From contig JASHNT010000053.1 in the NCBI GenBank assembly GCA_030041495.1, positions 1 through 33,158 on the forward strand: a stretch of 33,158 bases of DNA. Direction: 5' to 3'. Positions 1 to 8,805 of this stretch are shown here, one piece after another (the stretch's first letter is position 1; every line of letters begins with the position of its first letter). The position numbers and the translations under genes were made by a program. Source of the DNA: Bryobacteraceae bacterium (GTDB lineage Bacteria > Acidobacteriota > Terriglobia > Bryobacterales > Bryobacteraceae). The notes under the pieces are model-generated. The model searched no databases. It was not told the DNA's origin and saw only the letters and a program-made list of their open reading frames with translations.

Positions 1-115
1 GATAACGGATTCGCCGGCCGCTTCCGTATCTCTCCCTGGCGCCGCGGCCGGCGCCTGTGCGCTTCTACTTATCTCTTACTGTAGCACCGTGGGCTTCGCG
101 TACAGATCGGGTGAA
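1..115. other. Window edge, no supported gene
   Basis: This is the sequence downstream of the minus-strand penicillin-binding protein. I see no gene I can support. One plus-strand frame is open from the edge to a TAG at 82-84, but it is too short to judge. A GC-rich hairpin is visible, with arms 38-44 and 49-55 and a 4-nt loop. It has no T tract on either side, so I do not call it a terminator. Confidence 0.4.
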
Positions 116-2641
116 TCACTTAAAGATGTCGCCCAGACGCTGCCAGAATCCTTTTTTCTCAGGCTTCGGCGGCGTGGGCTGGGCAGGGGAGACTGGAATC
201 ACGCGGGAGGCTCCGGGATCGCCGACGTGAGCGTCGGCCACGGGGCGAACGTCGCCGGAGGCCGGTTGCGATTGCACCGGCTCCCATCCGGCGACCTGGG
301 TGGCGCGTCCATCGCCGTGCAGATGGCAGGCGGTCACCGGCTGGGTTCCGGCGATGAAAACCTCGCTGCGGATGTGCGGGCAGCGCGGCGTGGCGAGCTC
401 ACCGGTGTCCGCGTCGATATCCACGGTGACGATTCCATCCGGCGCTTCGAAGGGCTGCACGTCGCGATATTCGCGATGCTGGTGCGCGCGCTTCATGAAA
501 TCCACCCAGATCGGCAGAGCGCTATCGGCGCCTTGCAGCTTGAAATCGCGATGATCGTCGAAACCCACCCAGACCACGCAGATCAGCTTGGAAGTGAAGC
601 CGGCGAACCAGCCGTCGGCTTTGTCGGTTCCGGTTTTCCCGGCGGCGCAGGCATACAGATCCGCGGGGCAACCGGGCAGCCGAAACCCGCGAGCCGCGAC
701 CGAGGCTCCGGTACCTGAGCGCAGCACCTCTTCCATCATGCTCACGACCAGATAGATGGCGCGCTGATCGACCACCTGGGACTGCTTGGGGATGGCCGAA
801 AAAATGGTGGTGCCCTGGCGGTCGCGAATGTTCTTGATGAAATCGGTGTCGAGCAGCTTTCCGCCGCTGGGAAAAATCGTGTAGGCGCGGGCGATTTCGA
901 GCGGCTCAACGTCATAAGTACCCAGCGCGATGGCGGGGGTGGGCTTAATGTCGTCGTTGAAACCGACGCGGTGCGCCAGCGCGGCCACCTTGTCGTATCC
1001 CACCGCCTCGGCGACTTTCACCGCGGGCACGTTCAAGGAATGCGCGAGGGCCTCACGAAGGGTGACGGGAGCGTAGCGGAAATCTTCGAAATCGGCGGGG
1101 GTCCAGGGCGGCTGCTGCTCGAACCAGAAGGTGGTCGGCTCATCCACCACGGTAGAAGCGGGGGTCAGCACCGGTTTGCCGTCAGGATTGTCGAGCGCAG
1201 TCTCCATGGCCGCGGTGTAGACGAACGGCTTGAAGGACGATCCGGGCCCGCGCTTGGCGAGGGCGTGATTCAACTGGCTAGCTCCGTAATCGCGCCCGCC
1301 AACCAGCGCCTTCAACTCGCCGGTTTCCGCGTCCATCACGATCATGGCGACCTGCGCCCGCGGGAATTCGTCGGCGCCATATTTCTTGTTGCGGCGATGC
1401 CAGGCCTGATCGGTCTCGACGATGCCCTCTTTCACGGCTTCTTCGGCGTCGTGCTGGAGATTCATGTCGAGGGTGGTGTAGATGCGGTAGGAGTCGTTCT
1501 GAAAATCGCGATCCTGGAACTTGTCGAGCAGCTCCTCTTTGACCAGATCGACGAAGTAGGGGGCTTCGCTGGCCTGGGTGGTGCCGCGCGTGACACCGAG
1601 CGGAGAGGCGATTGCAGCTTCGTACTCGGCGGTGGTGATCTGGCCGTTCTCACGCATGTTCTTCAGAACCAGATTGCGGCGCTGCCGGGCTTGCTCGGGA
1701 TGGCGGAACGGATCCCACTGATCGTTTTGGATGCGGCCGGCGAGCATGGCCGCCTGGGGCAGAGTCACCTGGCTCAGGTCCTTGCCGAAGTAGACCTGGG
1801 CGCCTTCGCCGAGGCCGTTGATGCTGAAGCTGCCCTGGTTGCCAAGATAGATCGAGTTGGCGTAATACTCGAAGATCTGTTTTTTGGTGAATTTTTGCTC
1901 AAGGTGCAGGGTGATCAATAATTCCCGGAGCTTGCGGTTCCAGCTCTTTTCGGTGGAGAGGCAACAGGTGCGCGCCAGTTGCATGGTCAGCGTGGAGCTG
2001 CCCTGCGCGTAGCGGCGATCTTTCACGTCGACAAAAGCGGAGCGGATGACGCCGAAGGGATCGACGCCGGGGTGCTGAAAAAAGCGCTTGTCTTCAGCGG
2101 AGAGCACGGCGTCCACGACCACCTTGGGAATTTCGTCGAAGTGGACGATGCGGCGTTTTTCACGCTTGCGGTCAAAGAGGTTGGTGATGAGCTCTGGCTC
2201 AAGCAGATATTCGGTGCGGTCGGTGTGATCGGCGAGGGAGATGATCTCGCTCACCTTGCCGCCAGAGATCTTGATGACCGCGCCTTCCTGATCGTAGGCG
2301 TCGGGGCCGGGATTGACTTCGATGCCGTCGGGGCGGACGCGATACCATCCGGCACGGCTGCGGTTGGATTCGGAATAATCGCAGCGGCGCAGGTATTCGG
2401 CGATCTCCTCGGCGCGGGCGGGCTCGCCGAGAAGCACGGGGCGGGGAGCGGCGTAGACGACGCTCATGTTGGAGAATCCGTTGCGCAGTTTTTCGTCGGT
2501 GAGGTTGGCGAGCTGCACGTAGAAATACGTAAACGTGGACAGGCATGCCACCAGCAGCACAGCGGCGCTGATCAGCGCGACGCGGCCCGCGCGGGTCATT
2601 AAGAGGCGCGTCAGGAAGGTCTTTTGCAGCTTAATGGGCAA
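116..2641 (-). CDS. Bifunctional class A penicillin-binding protein (PBP1B-like)
   Basis: Inner-membrane peptidoglycan synthase that polymerises lipid II and cross-links stem peptides. The 841 residues open with a short cytoplasmic tail and one membrane helix (about 19-44). A small domain at about 60-125 resembles the UB2H segment of PBP1B. The GT51 glycosyltransferase follows, with catalytic Glu183 in the EDKRFF motif and a QGSSTLTMQLA motif near 213. The usual family form of that motif is QGGSTITQQL. The transpeptidase has SSFK with Ser468, SLN at 535-537 and KTGT at 669-672, so all three active-site motifs are intact. The C-terminal 60 residues are Pro/Ala-rich, and the last 10 include a KKGFWQRLGDIFK-like tail. 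The start codon used here is TTG, with an AGGAT-like ribosome site about 7 nt upstream. An in-frame ATG at 2599 is the alternative. It lies 24 nt downstream of the small membrane-protein gene and is probably cotranscribed with it. Confidence 0.95.
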   Translation of the reverse strand: MPIKLQKTFLTRLLMTRAGRVALISAAVLLVACLSTFTYFYVQLANLTDEKLRNGFSNMSVVYAAPRPVLLGEPARAEEIAEYLRRCDYSESNRSRAGWYRVRPDGIEVNPGPDAYDQEGAVIKISGGKVSEIISLADHTDRTEYLLEPELITNLFDRKREKRRIVHFDEIPKVVVDAVLSAEDKRFFQHPGVDPFGVIRSAFVDVKDRRYAQGSSTLTMQLARTCCLSTEKSWNRKLRELLITLHLEQKFTKKQIFEYYANSIYLGNQGSFSINGLGEGAQVYFGKDLSQVTLPQAAMLAGRIQNDQWDPFRHPEQARQRRNLVLKNMRENGQITTAEYEAAIASPLGVTRGTTQASEAPYFVDLVKEELLDKFQDRDFQNDSYRIYTTLDMNLQHDAEEAVKEGIVETDQAWHRRNKKYGADEFPRAQVAMIVMDAETGELKALVGGRDYGASQLNHALAKRGPGSSFKPFVYTAAMETALDNPDGKPVLTPASTVVDEPTTFWFEQQPPWTPADFEDFRYAPVTLREALAHSLNVPAVKVAEAVGYDKVAALAHRVGFNDDIKPTPAIALGTYDVEPLEIARAYTIFPSGGKLLDTDFIKNIRDRQGTTIFSAIPKQSQVVDQRAIYLVVSMMEEVLRSGTGASVAARGFRLPGCPADLYACAAGKTGTDKADGWFAGFTSKLICVVWVGFDDHRDFKLQGADSALPIWVDFMKRAHQHREYRDVQPFEAPDGIVTVDIDADTGELATPRCPHIRSEVFIAGTQPVTACHLHGDGRATQVAGWEPVQSQPASGDVRPVADAHVGDPGASRVIPVSPAQPTPPKPEKKGFWQRLGDIFK

Positions 2642-2665
2642 GGGCGATCCTGGATGCGGGCGGTA

Positions 2666-3124
2666 TCACTTCTTGGATTCCTCGAGCGCCCGCAGCTCCG
2701 TCCAGATATCTTCGTGCGGCCGCCAATCGGGAGTCTCTCCGCCGTCGAGCTGCAAATTGTCCACTCTCAATGTGCCGTGGCCGTAGGGGCAAATATATTC
2801 GGTCTTGGGCCTTCCGACCAGCAGAATGTGCGACCAGGACCCGCGGCCGACGGGCATGCGGAGGCGGCGCAGGCAGGTGCGGCAGCGGGTGCGCGAATCC
2901 CACAGGATCAGCCACACCGTTCCGGCGGCCAGCAGCGACAGCGCGAGCATCGAGAAGCCGTAGCCGAGGACGTTGTGCGGAGGCGTGGCGCGCGAAAAGG
3001 GAGTGGGACCGACGTACTGGTAGATGTCCGCGCTTTTGAACAGGAGCACGACGGCCTTGCGGAGCAACAGGAGGATGGCGCCCGCAACTGTCAGTTTCGC
3101 GACTAAATATGCCCAGTACCGCAT
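2666..3124 (-). CDS. Small membrane protein with a Cys-rich cytoplasmic module
   Basis: I do not recognise this 152-residue family. Two hydrophobic segments are visible, about 4-30 and 53-76. They are followed by a CRTC pair near 80 and a YICPYGHGTL motif near 110. The Cys-x2-Cys plus Cys/His arrangement could bind a metal such as zinc; that is inference. The C-terminus is acidic and charged. A GAGG ribosome site stands about 9 nt before the ATG. The gene is the first of a two-gene minus-strand unit with the PBP, 24 nt apart. A role near cell-envelope synthesis is therefore possible, but only from context. Confidence 0.75.
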   Translation of the reverse strand: MRYWAYLVAKLTVAGAILLLLRKAVVLLFKSADIYQYVGPTPFSRATPPHNVLGYGFSMLALSLLAAGTVWLILWDSRTRCRTCLRRLRMPVGRGSWSHILLVGRPKTEYICPYGHGTLRVDNLQLDGGETPDWRPHEDIWTELRALEESKK

Positions 3125-3209
3125 ATCTATTATCCTCAGGTCTCTACCCAGCTTGGACGCTATCCAGGCGGCTCCGGTTCCCGTACCTGAGTCTAGTGTG
3201 GCACAGTCC

Positions 3210-3271
3210 GGGGAGCGGGAGGGAAGCGGGCGGAGCGGCCGGGCGGGGGTGGGTGCGCATGGTAGGGAGGG
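3210..3271 (+). promoter_or_regulatory. G-run cluster, potential G-quadruplex
   Basis: The plus strand of the divergent spacer carries runs of three or more G separated by 1-4 nt from 3210 to 3230. More runs follow at 3241-3253 and 3264-3271. The first block alone meets the usual G3+N1-7 rule for a four-stranded structure. It lies between the start of the membrane-protein gene on the minus strand and the DUF72 gene on the plus strand. A 6-bp hairpin (3291-3296 with 3300-3305) sits between it and the DUF72 ATG. Any effect on transcription is inference. Confidence 0.4.
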
Positions 3272-3313
3272 TGCGTGTCCGGCGTACGCCGGCTACGGTG
3301 TAGCCTGCTAATC

Positions 3314-4033
3314 ATGGCAACCTTATTCGCAGGCACCTCCGGATTCGCTTACCCGGCCTGGAAGCCGGACTTCTATCCCGCTAAACTTCCGCAAAAGGAT
3401 TTTCTCAAGCACTATGCCACACGTGAAAACGCGGTGGAGATCAACTATACGTTCCGGCAATTGCCGTCGGCCTCGACGCTAGAAAACTGGATCAAGGCCA
3501 CTCCGGAAGGATTCGTCTTTGCGTGTAAGGCGCATCAGCGCATCACTCACATCCTGCGCCTGAAGGAAGCCGAGTTCACGCAAATCTTTTTCAAGGCCAT
3601 CGATCCGCTGCGAGTCACCAAGCGGCTGGGACCGGTGCTATTCCAGTTGCCTCCGAATTTCAAGGCCGATCCGGCGGTGCTGGCCGGGTTCCTCGAAAAG
3701 CTGCCGGCCGATATCCGCTGTGCTTTCGAGTTCCGCAATGCGTCGTGGCTTGTGCCGGAGGTGTACGGATTGCTCGAAAAGCACGGCGTCGCGCTGTGCC
3801 TGGCGGAATCGGAGAAATTTGAAGTTCCCGAGGTGCTGACGGCCGGATTCGTCTACGTGCGGCTGCGGAAGCCGGACTATTCGCCCGAAGATCGAGCCGA
3901 AATCGCGCAGCGGGCCCGACGCATGCTCGAATCCGGGCGCGACGTGCACGCTTTCTTCAAGCACGAGGAGACCCCCGCGGGAGCGCTATATGCGGAGGAG
4001 CTTCTGCGGCAGATTCACGCCTCCGGAAGCTAG
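3314..4033 (+). CDS. DUF72 family TIM-barrel protein
   Basis: The N-terminus FAGTSGFAYPAWKPDFYP is the hallmark of DUF72 (YecE-like) proteins, predicted TIM barrels of unknown function. Further family motifs are the VEINYTFRQLPS segment near 40, the VFACKAHQRITH segment near 65, GPVLFQLPPNF near 100 and AFEFRNASW near 130. The length of 239 residues is normal for the family. I placed the start at the ATG at 3314 because the family begins right there. An upstream in-frame ATG at 3275 would add 13 residues unlike the family. The gene stands alone. No catalytic function is established for the family and I assign none. Confidence 0.9.
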   Translation: MATLFAGTSGFAYPAWKPDFYPAKLPQKDFLKHYATRENAVEINYTFRQLPSASTLENWIKATPEGFVFACKAHQRITHILRLKEAEFTQIFFKAIDPLRVTKRLGPVLFQLPPNFKADPAVLAGFLEKLPADIRCAFEFRNASWLVPEVYGLLEKHGVALCLAESEKFEVPEVLTAGFVYVRLRKPDYSPEDRAEIAQRARRMLESGRDVHAFFKHEETPAGALYAEELLRQIHASGS

Positions 4034-4052
4034 CCATGCCAGACAACCTCGC

Positions 4053-4090
4053 GTTGAAGGCAACCGGGTGTGTTGAACGCAACCGGGTGT
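4053..4090. repeat. Tandem 19-nt direct repeat
   Basis: Two adjacent 19-nt copies, 4053-4071 and 4072-4090, begin GTTGAA and end CCGGGTGT. They differ at one base (4059 versus 4078). They lie between the DUF72 stop and the next gene and end 15 nt before a TATAAT hexamer. They could be a regulator binding site or a neutral duplication. Confidence 0.7.
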
Positions 4091-4105
4091 TGAGCGCGGG
4101 CGTCT

Positions 4106-4111
4106 TATAAT
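4106..4111 (+). promoter_or_regulatory. Putative -10 box for the exported Ig-like protein
   Basis: A perfect TATAAT hexamer. It overlaps the first in-frame ATG of the downstream reading frame (4110), which argues that translation starts later, at 4140. No convincing -35 hexamer is visible at the normal spacing. The tandem 19-nt repeats lie in that position instead. Confidence 0.4.
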
Positions 4112-4139
4112 GAAGTTCTTTGCGATGGCTTCAGGTCAC

Positions 4140-5867
4140 ATGAAATTACTCAAACTAGTTTTGCCCTTGGCGCTCGGCGTAGGAGCCGTATGGGGTCAAC
4201 CTGCGGTTACCAACGTGGCGAATGCCGCGAGCAACCTCCCGCAGGGGTTGCCGAATTCGGGGATTGCGCAAGGCTCGATCTTTATCGTACAAGGGACGGG
4301 CCTAGGCCCCAGCACCCTCACCTTCGCGCAGAGCGGTTTTCAGAGCCAGAATGCGGGTGGAAGCAGCATTAGTATCACGGTCAACAACGTTACCGTCAAT
4401 GCGCTGATGTACTACGCTTCGGCCACGCAGCTTGCGGCCCTCCTCCCGTCGGGCACTCAGACCGGTTCCGGCACCTTGACGGTCACCTACAACGGATCGG
4501 CGAGCTCCACCTTTACGGTTCAAGTTGTCTCCAACAACATTGGGGTCTTCAGCTTTTCCCAAGATGGCGAAGGACTCACGATCGCGACTTATCCGGATTA
4601 CAGTCTGGTCTCGGCCGTGCCTGGAACGGGAACATTGGCGGACACGTGCACGCCTGGCCAGGCTCCTCTGTATTGTCCCGATACCTACACCGGGGCGGCG
4701 CGGCCCGGGGATGTGATCACTTTATGGGCGACGGGGCTGGGCGCCGTGACCGGCGGCGATAGCACAAATTCGCTCGGCCAGACGAACTCAATCGCCATGA
4801 CCCTTTGGATCGGCGGCGTCTCCGTGCCGATCACTTATCAAGGGCGTTCCGGCTGCTGCATTGGCGAGGATCAGATCAACTTCACGATGCCCAGCGGCGC
4901 GGGTTCGGGACAACCGGGCGCTATTCCCGGGGGGTGCGCGGTGCCTGTAGTGCTCCAGATCGGGGACCTGGTGAGCAACACCACCGTGATGCCGATCACC
5001 GCGAGCGGCCGCTCGTGCACGCCGCTGAACCCGGCGCTCACCAGCTCCGCCGTGCAGGCCCTCACAACCGCGACCGGGCCATTTATTTACGGGTCCGCTC
5101 AGATGGGGCGCGAGCTTGTATCGGCGTCCGCCGGCCTGGTTTTCTCGGATTACGCTGAATTGGCATTTGGACAAGTCTCTGAGACGTACAACAACATCAT
5201 CGCCAACACACAGCCGCTGGTGCTGTCGTCGTTCGATGTTCCCCCTCCGGGCACCTGCCTGACCTACAATTACGGGCTAACGGGAAACCCGGCCCTGATC
5301 ACTTATTTGGGGGGCGCCAACGCAGGCCAGATCAACCTGGTCGGTCCGAGTGGGCCAGTTTCCTTGATCGATCACGGAGGAACACCGAGCCTATACTATC
5401 CGACGTCCCTGGGCTCGGAGGCACCCTATTTTTCGCTCGGCTCCTACTCGGTGACCGGCGGAGGCGGCCCTGACGTTGGCAGCTTTGCGATCCAGTTCAA
5501 CATCATGCAGTCGCCCACCTGGCAGAATTCGGACCAAAACCGGCTCGAGACCAGTACCGTGACGCGCGCCAATGGGATGACGATTAACTGGACCCAGGGA
5601 TCGTCCGATTACAACGTGCTGATTACCGGCTCCAGCTTTACCGACGACACGGGGCAAACTGGAGCCGCCTTTGCCTGTTTGGTCCCTTCCACGCTTGAAA
5701 CCTTCACGGTTCCAGCCATCGCCATGCTGGCGCTTCCGGGCACTCCGTACACCGAGGTCGATTTCAAACCGGCTCTGCCCGCCCAAAGCTTTTCGGCGAG
5801 CGGTATGGCCTTGGGGATCATGAACTTCGCCTATCAGACCTCCGTGGTCGGGGTGCAATTCCAGTAG
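4140..5867 (+). CDS. Exported Ig-like protein, Solibacter TIGR03437 type
   Basis: 575 residues beginning with a clear Sec signal peptide (MKLLKLVLPLALGVGAVWG, cleavage before QPAV). The first 270 residues are of the type seen in Solibacter and relatives. They begin with the phrase VTNVANAASN, followed by GSIFIVQGTGLGPS, a beta-rich Ig-like segment, PGDVITLWATGLGAVTG and DQINFTMP. This module is normally C-terminal in larger proteins of these bacteria; here it is N-terminal. The last 300 residues are Gly/Ser/Thr-rich and beta-like, and I do not recognise them. Few charged residues are present, as expected for a secreted or surface protein. The start at 4140 is preferred over ATGs at 4110 and 4125 because it opens the signal peptide and follows a TATAAT box. 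A TonB-dependent receptor lies 106 nt downstream. Function is unknown; adhesion or surface display is a guess. Confidence 0.8.
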   Translation: MKLLKLVLPLALGVGAVWGQPAVTNVANAASNLPQGLPNSGIAQGSIFIVQGTGLGPSTLTFAQSGFQSQNAGGSSISITVNNVTVNALMYYASATQLAALLPSGTQTGSGTLTVTYNGSASSTFTVQVVSNNIGVFSFSQDGEGLTIATYPDYSLVSAVPGTGTLADTCTPGQAPLYCPDTYTGAARPGDVITLWATGLGAVTGGDSTNSLGQTNSIAMTLWIGGVSVPITYQGRSGCCIGEDQINFTMPSGAGSGQPGAIPGGCAVPVVLQIGDLVSNTTVMPITASGRSCTPLNPALTSSAVQALTTATGPFIYGSAQMGRELVSASAGLVFSDYAELAFGQVSETYNNIIANTQPLVLSSFDVPPPGTCLTYNYGLTGNPALITYLGGANAGQINLVGPSGPVSLIDHGGTPSLYYPTSLGSEAPYFSLGSYSVTGGGGPDVGSFAIQFNIMQSPTWQNSDQNRLETSTVTRANGMTINWTQGSSDYNVLITGSSFTDDTGQTGAAFACLVPSTLETFTVPAIAMLALPGTPYTEVDFKPALPAQSFSASGMALGIMNFAYQTSVVGVQFQ

Positions 5868-5919
5868 CGAATCGGCTCCCGTTCATTCCTGAATCTGGCC
5901 CGCCTATCTTGATTGAATG

Positions 5920-5945
5920 CCCGCCTGCCGAATAAGGCTGGCGGG
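5920..5945 (+). terminator. Hairpin between the Ig-like protein and the receptor
   Basis: Ten-base arms 5920-5929 and 5936-5945 pair with one mismatch around a 6-nt loop. Only a short ATTT follows, so an intrinsic terminator is possible but weak. It lies 29 nt upstream of the receptor ATG and could instead fold in the receptor leader. Confidence 0.35.
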
Positions 5946-5973
5946 ATTTGCCAAGGCGAAGGAAAATCGTAAG

Positions 5974-8751
5974 ATGAAGCTTCGCGTTTTGGCTGCCCTG
6001 GCTCTCCTGCCCGTTCCGGTGTGGGCGCAAGCAGCCGGCGCGAGTTCCGGAGCCATCCACGGCTCGGTTCTGGATCCATCCGGAGCTTCTATCCCGAACG
6101 CGGCGGTTGAAATTCGCAACCCCGTCTCCGGCTACAGCCAGAAGGCGCAAACCGACACCGCCGGAGCATTCCACTTCGATAACGTTCCGTTCAATCCCTA
6201 CCACGTTCGCGTCACCGCCAGCGGATTCCAGGCTAGCGAGAGCGATACGGAAGTGAAGTCGACGGTCCCCGTTCAACTGGAGCCGATTACGCTACAGGTG
6301 GGCGCAGCCAAGGAGACTGTGAACGTGGTGGAGGCGGGCGATCTGATCGAGACCAATCCGGTGACGCATACCGATGTCGATCGGGCGCTGTTCGACAAGC
6401 TCCCGATCGAGAGTTCGACTTCTTCGTTGAGCTCGCTGGTGACGCTGGCATCGCCGGGAGTGACTGCGGATTCCAACGGGCTGTTTCACGGCCTGGGCGA
6501 TCACGCCTCCAACTCCTTTTCCGTGGATGGCGAACCGATTACGGATCAACAAAGCAAGGTCTTTTCCAATCAGCTTCCTTCCGACGCCGTGCAATCCATG
6601 GAGGTCATCGAAGGCGCGCCGCCCGCGGAATACGGCGACAAAACCAGCCTGGTGATCGTGGTGAATACACGCTCCGGGCTTGGCGCGACCCAGCCGCACG
6701 GCGATTTCACCAGCAGTTTCGGCACGTTCAACACCTACAACGAAGCCGGCGATTTTCTGATGGGCGGGAAATCCTGGGGGAATTTTATTTCGGTCAATGG
6801 GATGGACACCGGACGGTTTCTGGACACTCCCGAATTCAAAGTGATGCACGATCAGGGCAACCAGGGGAACCTGTTCGACCGGGTGGACTACAAACCGACC
6901 GTGGCGGATAGCATCACGCTCAATTTCGGCTACACCCGTTCCTGGTTTCAAACCCCCAATTCCTACGATGCACAGGACGCCACGGCCTGGTCCGGACCGC
7001 TGTGCGGCACTCTGTTTGATTATTCGGCCTCGTGCAACGGTTTGGGCCCGAACGGTCAGCCGGTGGGCGCGCAGGATCAGCGCTCGCAAATCCGCACTTT
7101 CAACCTCTCGCCCAGCTACACGCACCTGATCAATGCGTACACTGTGTTCACGTTTGGCGCGTACGCGCGGCAGGATCAATACAACTACTATCCCAGCCGC
7201 GACCCGTTTGCCGATCTGACGCCCGACCTCCAGCTTCAAACCGTAGGCCAGAGCCGCCGGCTGACCGATCTGGGATTGCGCAGCGACGTCTCCTATGTGA
7301 AAGGCGTGCACAACATCAAGATCGGCGCGAATTATTCGGATACGATTCTCAGTGAAGACGACCGCCTGGGGTTGGTGGATCCGGCGTTGAACGCTGTATG
7401 CTTGAACGCCAACGGCACCGCGGACCTGAATCCGCTGCTCACCAATCCGGCGGCATGTACCGGCGCGCTGCAGCCTAACCCGGCCTTCAATCCGTTGCTG
7501 GCCTGTTACGATCTGACGCGCACGGCTCCGTTGCCCGCTTCCGACGGCTGCCCCAATCCGACCAGCGGAGAGTACGCTTTCCTCGGTCACGCGGATATTC
7601 GTGAAATCGCTTTGTACGCCGAGGACACCATCAATCTGCACAATTGGACTTTCAACCTGGGCATACGCGGCGATATCTATCGCGGCATCACCAGCGCCAA
7701 CCAGGCCGAGCCGCGCCTGGGGATCTCGTATAACGTAAAGCCGACCCACACGGTGCTGCGCATTTCCTACGCGCGCACTCTGGAGACCCCGTTTAATGAG
7801 AATCTGGTGCTGGCGAGTGAAGGCTGCGCCAATCCGGTGGTCAACGCGATCATGACCTCCACGGTGAGCCCCTGCGTGACAACGGCGGCGCTAAGTCCGG
7901 GTTGGCGCAATGAGTTCCACGCCGGCTTGGAGCAGGCCTTCGGACGCTATTTCGTGGTGGACGCCGAATACATCTGGAAATACACGCACGGCGCGTACGA
8001 CTTCAGCGTGCTGGGCAACACGCCCATCACATTCCCAATCGAATGGGACAGCTCCAAGATTCCGGGCTACGCGATCCGCGGGACCATGCCCAACTTCCAC
8101 GGGCTGACGGCGTACGTAGTGATGTCCGGCGTGGCCGCGCGATTCTTCGAGCCGCAGATTTCCGGCATCGGCGCGACGCCTACGGGAAGCGAGGTGTTCC
8201 GCATCGATCACGATGAAGCCTTTAACCAGACCACGAATGCACAATATCAGCCGTGGAAGAATGGACCCTGGTTCAGCGTGAATTGGCGCTATGACAGCGG
8301 CATGGTGGCGGGAGCCGCGCCCTGCGCTGGAGGGAACTGCGCCAACGGACCTTTAGGCTCGGTCTCGCTCATCGATGCGTCGATTCTCTCTCCGGACCAG
8401 CAGTATCAGGCGGGGCTCTCCTGCGGAGGCGTGTACGCTACTCCGACCACCCCCATCAGCCCCAATAGCATCTGCCCCGCGGCGATGTATGGCTCGAAGT
8501 ATCTGAGCATCCCCACGCCGGGTACCGAGAATGACGATCATAATCCCAACCGCGTGGCCGGCCGCAATCTTTTCGACGTCGGTATCGGCGACGACAACCT
8601 GTTTCACGGCGACAAGCGCAAGTGGAGCGCGCGGCTGACCATCGTCAACATCACTGACAAAGAAGCGCTTTACAATTTCCTTTCCACCTTCAGCGGCACG
8701 CACTACGTTACGCCGCGGACGTTTACGGGCATGATCGGCTTCCATTTTTGA
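5974..8751 (+). CDS. TonB-dependent receptor, Oar-like
   Basis: An outer-membrane beta-barrel receptor of 925 residues. The signal peptide MKLRVLAALALLPVPVWAQ is followed by a carboxypeptidase-regulatory (Ig-like) domain at about 22-105 with the typical GSVLDPSGASIPNAAVEI and DTAGAFHFDNVPF motifs. The plug region (about 120-240) contains NSFSVDGEPITDQQSK and EVIEGAPPAEYGDKTSLVIVV. The remainder is a barrel with many aromatic alternating strands. The protein ends in GFHF, the aromatic C-terminus expected for barrel insertion. Acidobacterial relatives are often 1,000-1,200 residues, so this is a short member. The ATG at 5974 opens the signal peptide and has an AAGGAAAA site upstream. The ATG at 5917 would add 19 unsuitable residues. 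The ligand cannot be read from sequence. Confidence 0.93.
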   Translation: MKLRVLAALALLPVPVWAQAAGASSGAIHGSVLDPSGASIPNAAVEIRNPVSGYSQKAQTDTAGAFHFDNVPFNPYHVRVTASGFQASESDTEVKSTVPVQLEPITLQVGAAKETVNVVEAGDLIETNPVTHTDVDRALFDKLPIESSTSSLSSLVTLASPGVTADSNGLFHGLGDHASNSFSVDGEPITDQQSKVFSNQLPSDAVQSMEVIEGAPPAEYGDKTSLVIVVNTRSGLGATQPHGDFTSSFGTFNTYNEAGDFLMGGKSWGNFISVNGMDTGRFLDTPEFKVMHDQGNQGNLFDRVDYKPTVADSITLNFGYTRSWFQTPNSYDAQDATAWSGPLCGTLFDYSASCNGLGPNGQPVGAQDQRSQIRTFNLSPSYTHLINAYTVFTFGAYARQDQYNYYPSRDPFADLTPDLQLQTVGQSRRLTDLGLRSDVSYVKGVHNIKIGANYSDTILSEDDRLGLVDPALNAVCLNANGTADLNPLLTNPAACTGALQPNPAFNPLLACYDLTRTAPLPASDGCPNPTSGEYAFLGHADIREIALYAEDTINLHNWTFNLGIRGDIYRGITSANQAEPRLGISYNVKPTHTVLRISYARTLETPFNENLVLASEGCANPVVNAIMTSTVSPCVTTAALSPGWRNEFHAGLEQAFGRYFVVDAEYIWKYTHGAYDFSVLGNTPITFPIEWDSSKIPGYAIRGTMPNFHGLTAYVVMSGVAARFFEPQISGIGATPTGSEVFRIDHDEAFNQTTNAQYQPWKNGPWFSVNWRYDSGMVAGAAPCAGGNCANGPLGSVSLIDASILSPDQQYQAGLSCGGVYATPTTPISPNSICPAAMYGSKYLSIPTPGTENDDHNPNRVAGRNLFDVGIGDDNLFHGDKRKWSARLTIVNITDKEALYNFLSTFSGTHYVTPRTFTGMIGFHF

Positions 8752-8788
8752 TCTTCCACTTTTGACCTGGCGTTTTCGATCGAATCTG

Positions 8789-8797
8789 TGCTATCCT
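8789..8797 (+). promoter_or_regulatory. Putative extended -10 promoter of the his operon
   Basis: TGn followed by TATCCT (8792-8797) fits an extended -10 element. The same TGTGnTATCCT string occurs upstream of the radical SAM gene on the other strand. A start site about 7 nt downstream would fall near 8804, so the leader ATG at 8806 would be almost leaderless. A TTGACC at 8762-8767 is 24 nt from the -10, too far for a normal -35. Confidence 0.4.
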
Positions 8798-8805
8798 ACG
8801 CTTTC

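Noticed and set aside
38-55. GC-rich hairpin as terminator of the PBP gene
   Set aside because: A strong 7-bp stem is present, but it has no T tract and lies 60 nt past the stop codon.
971-1921. Plus-strand open frame of 316 codons
   Set aside because: It is antisense to the penicillin-binding protein gene, whose motifs are all intact. The frame has no recognisable domain and reflects high GC.
6292-7749. Minus-strand open frame of 485 codons
   Set aside because: It lies wholly inside the TonB-dependent receptor on the opposite strand, with Arg/His/Gly-rich composition typical of a shadow frame.
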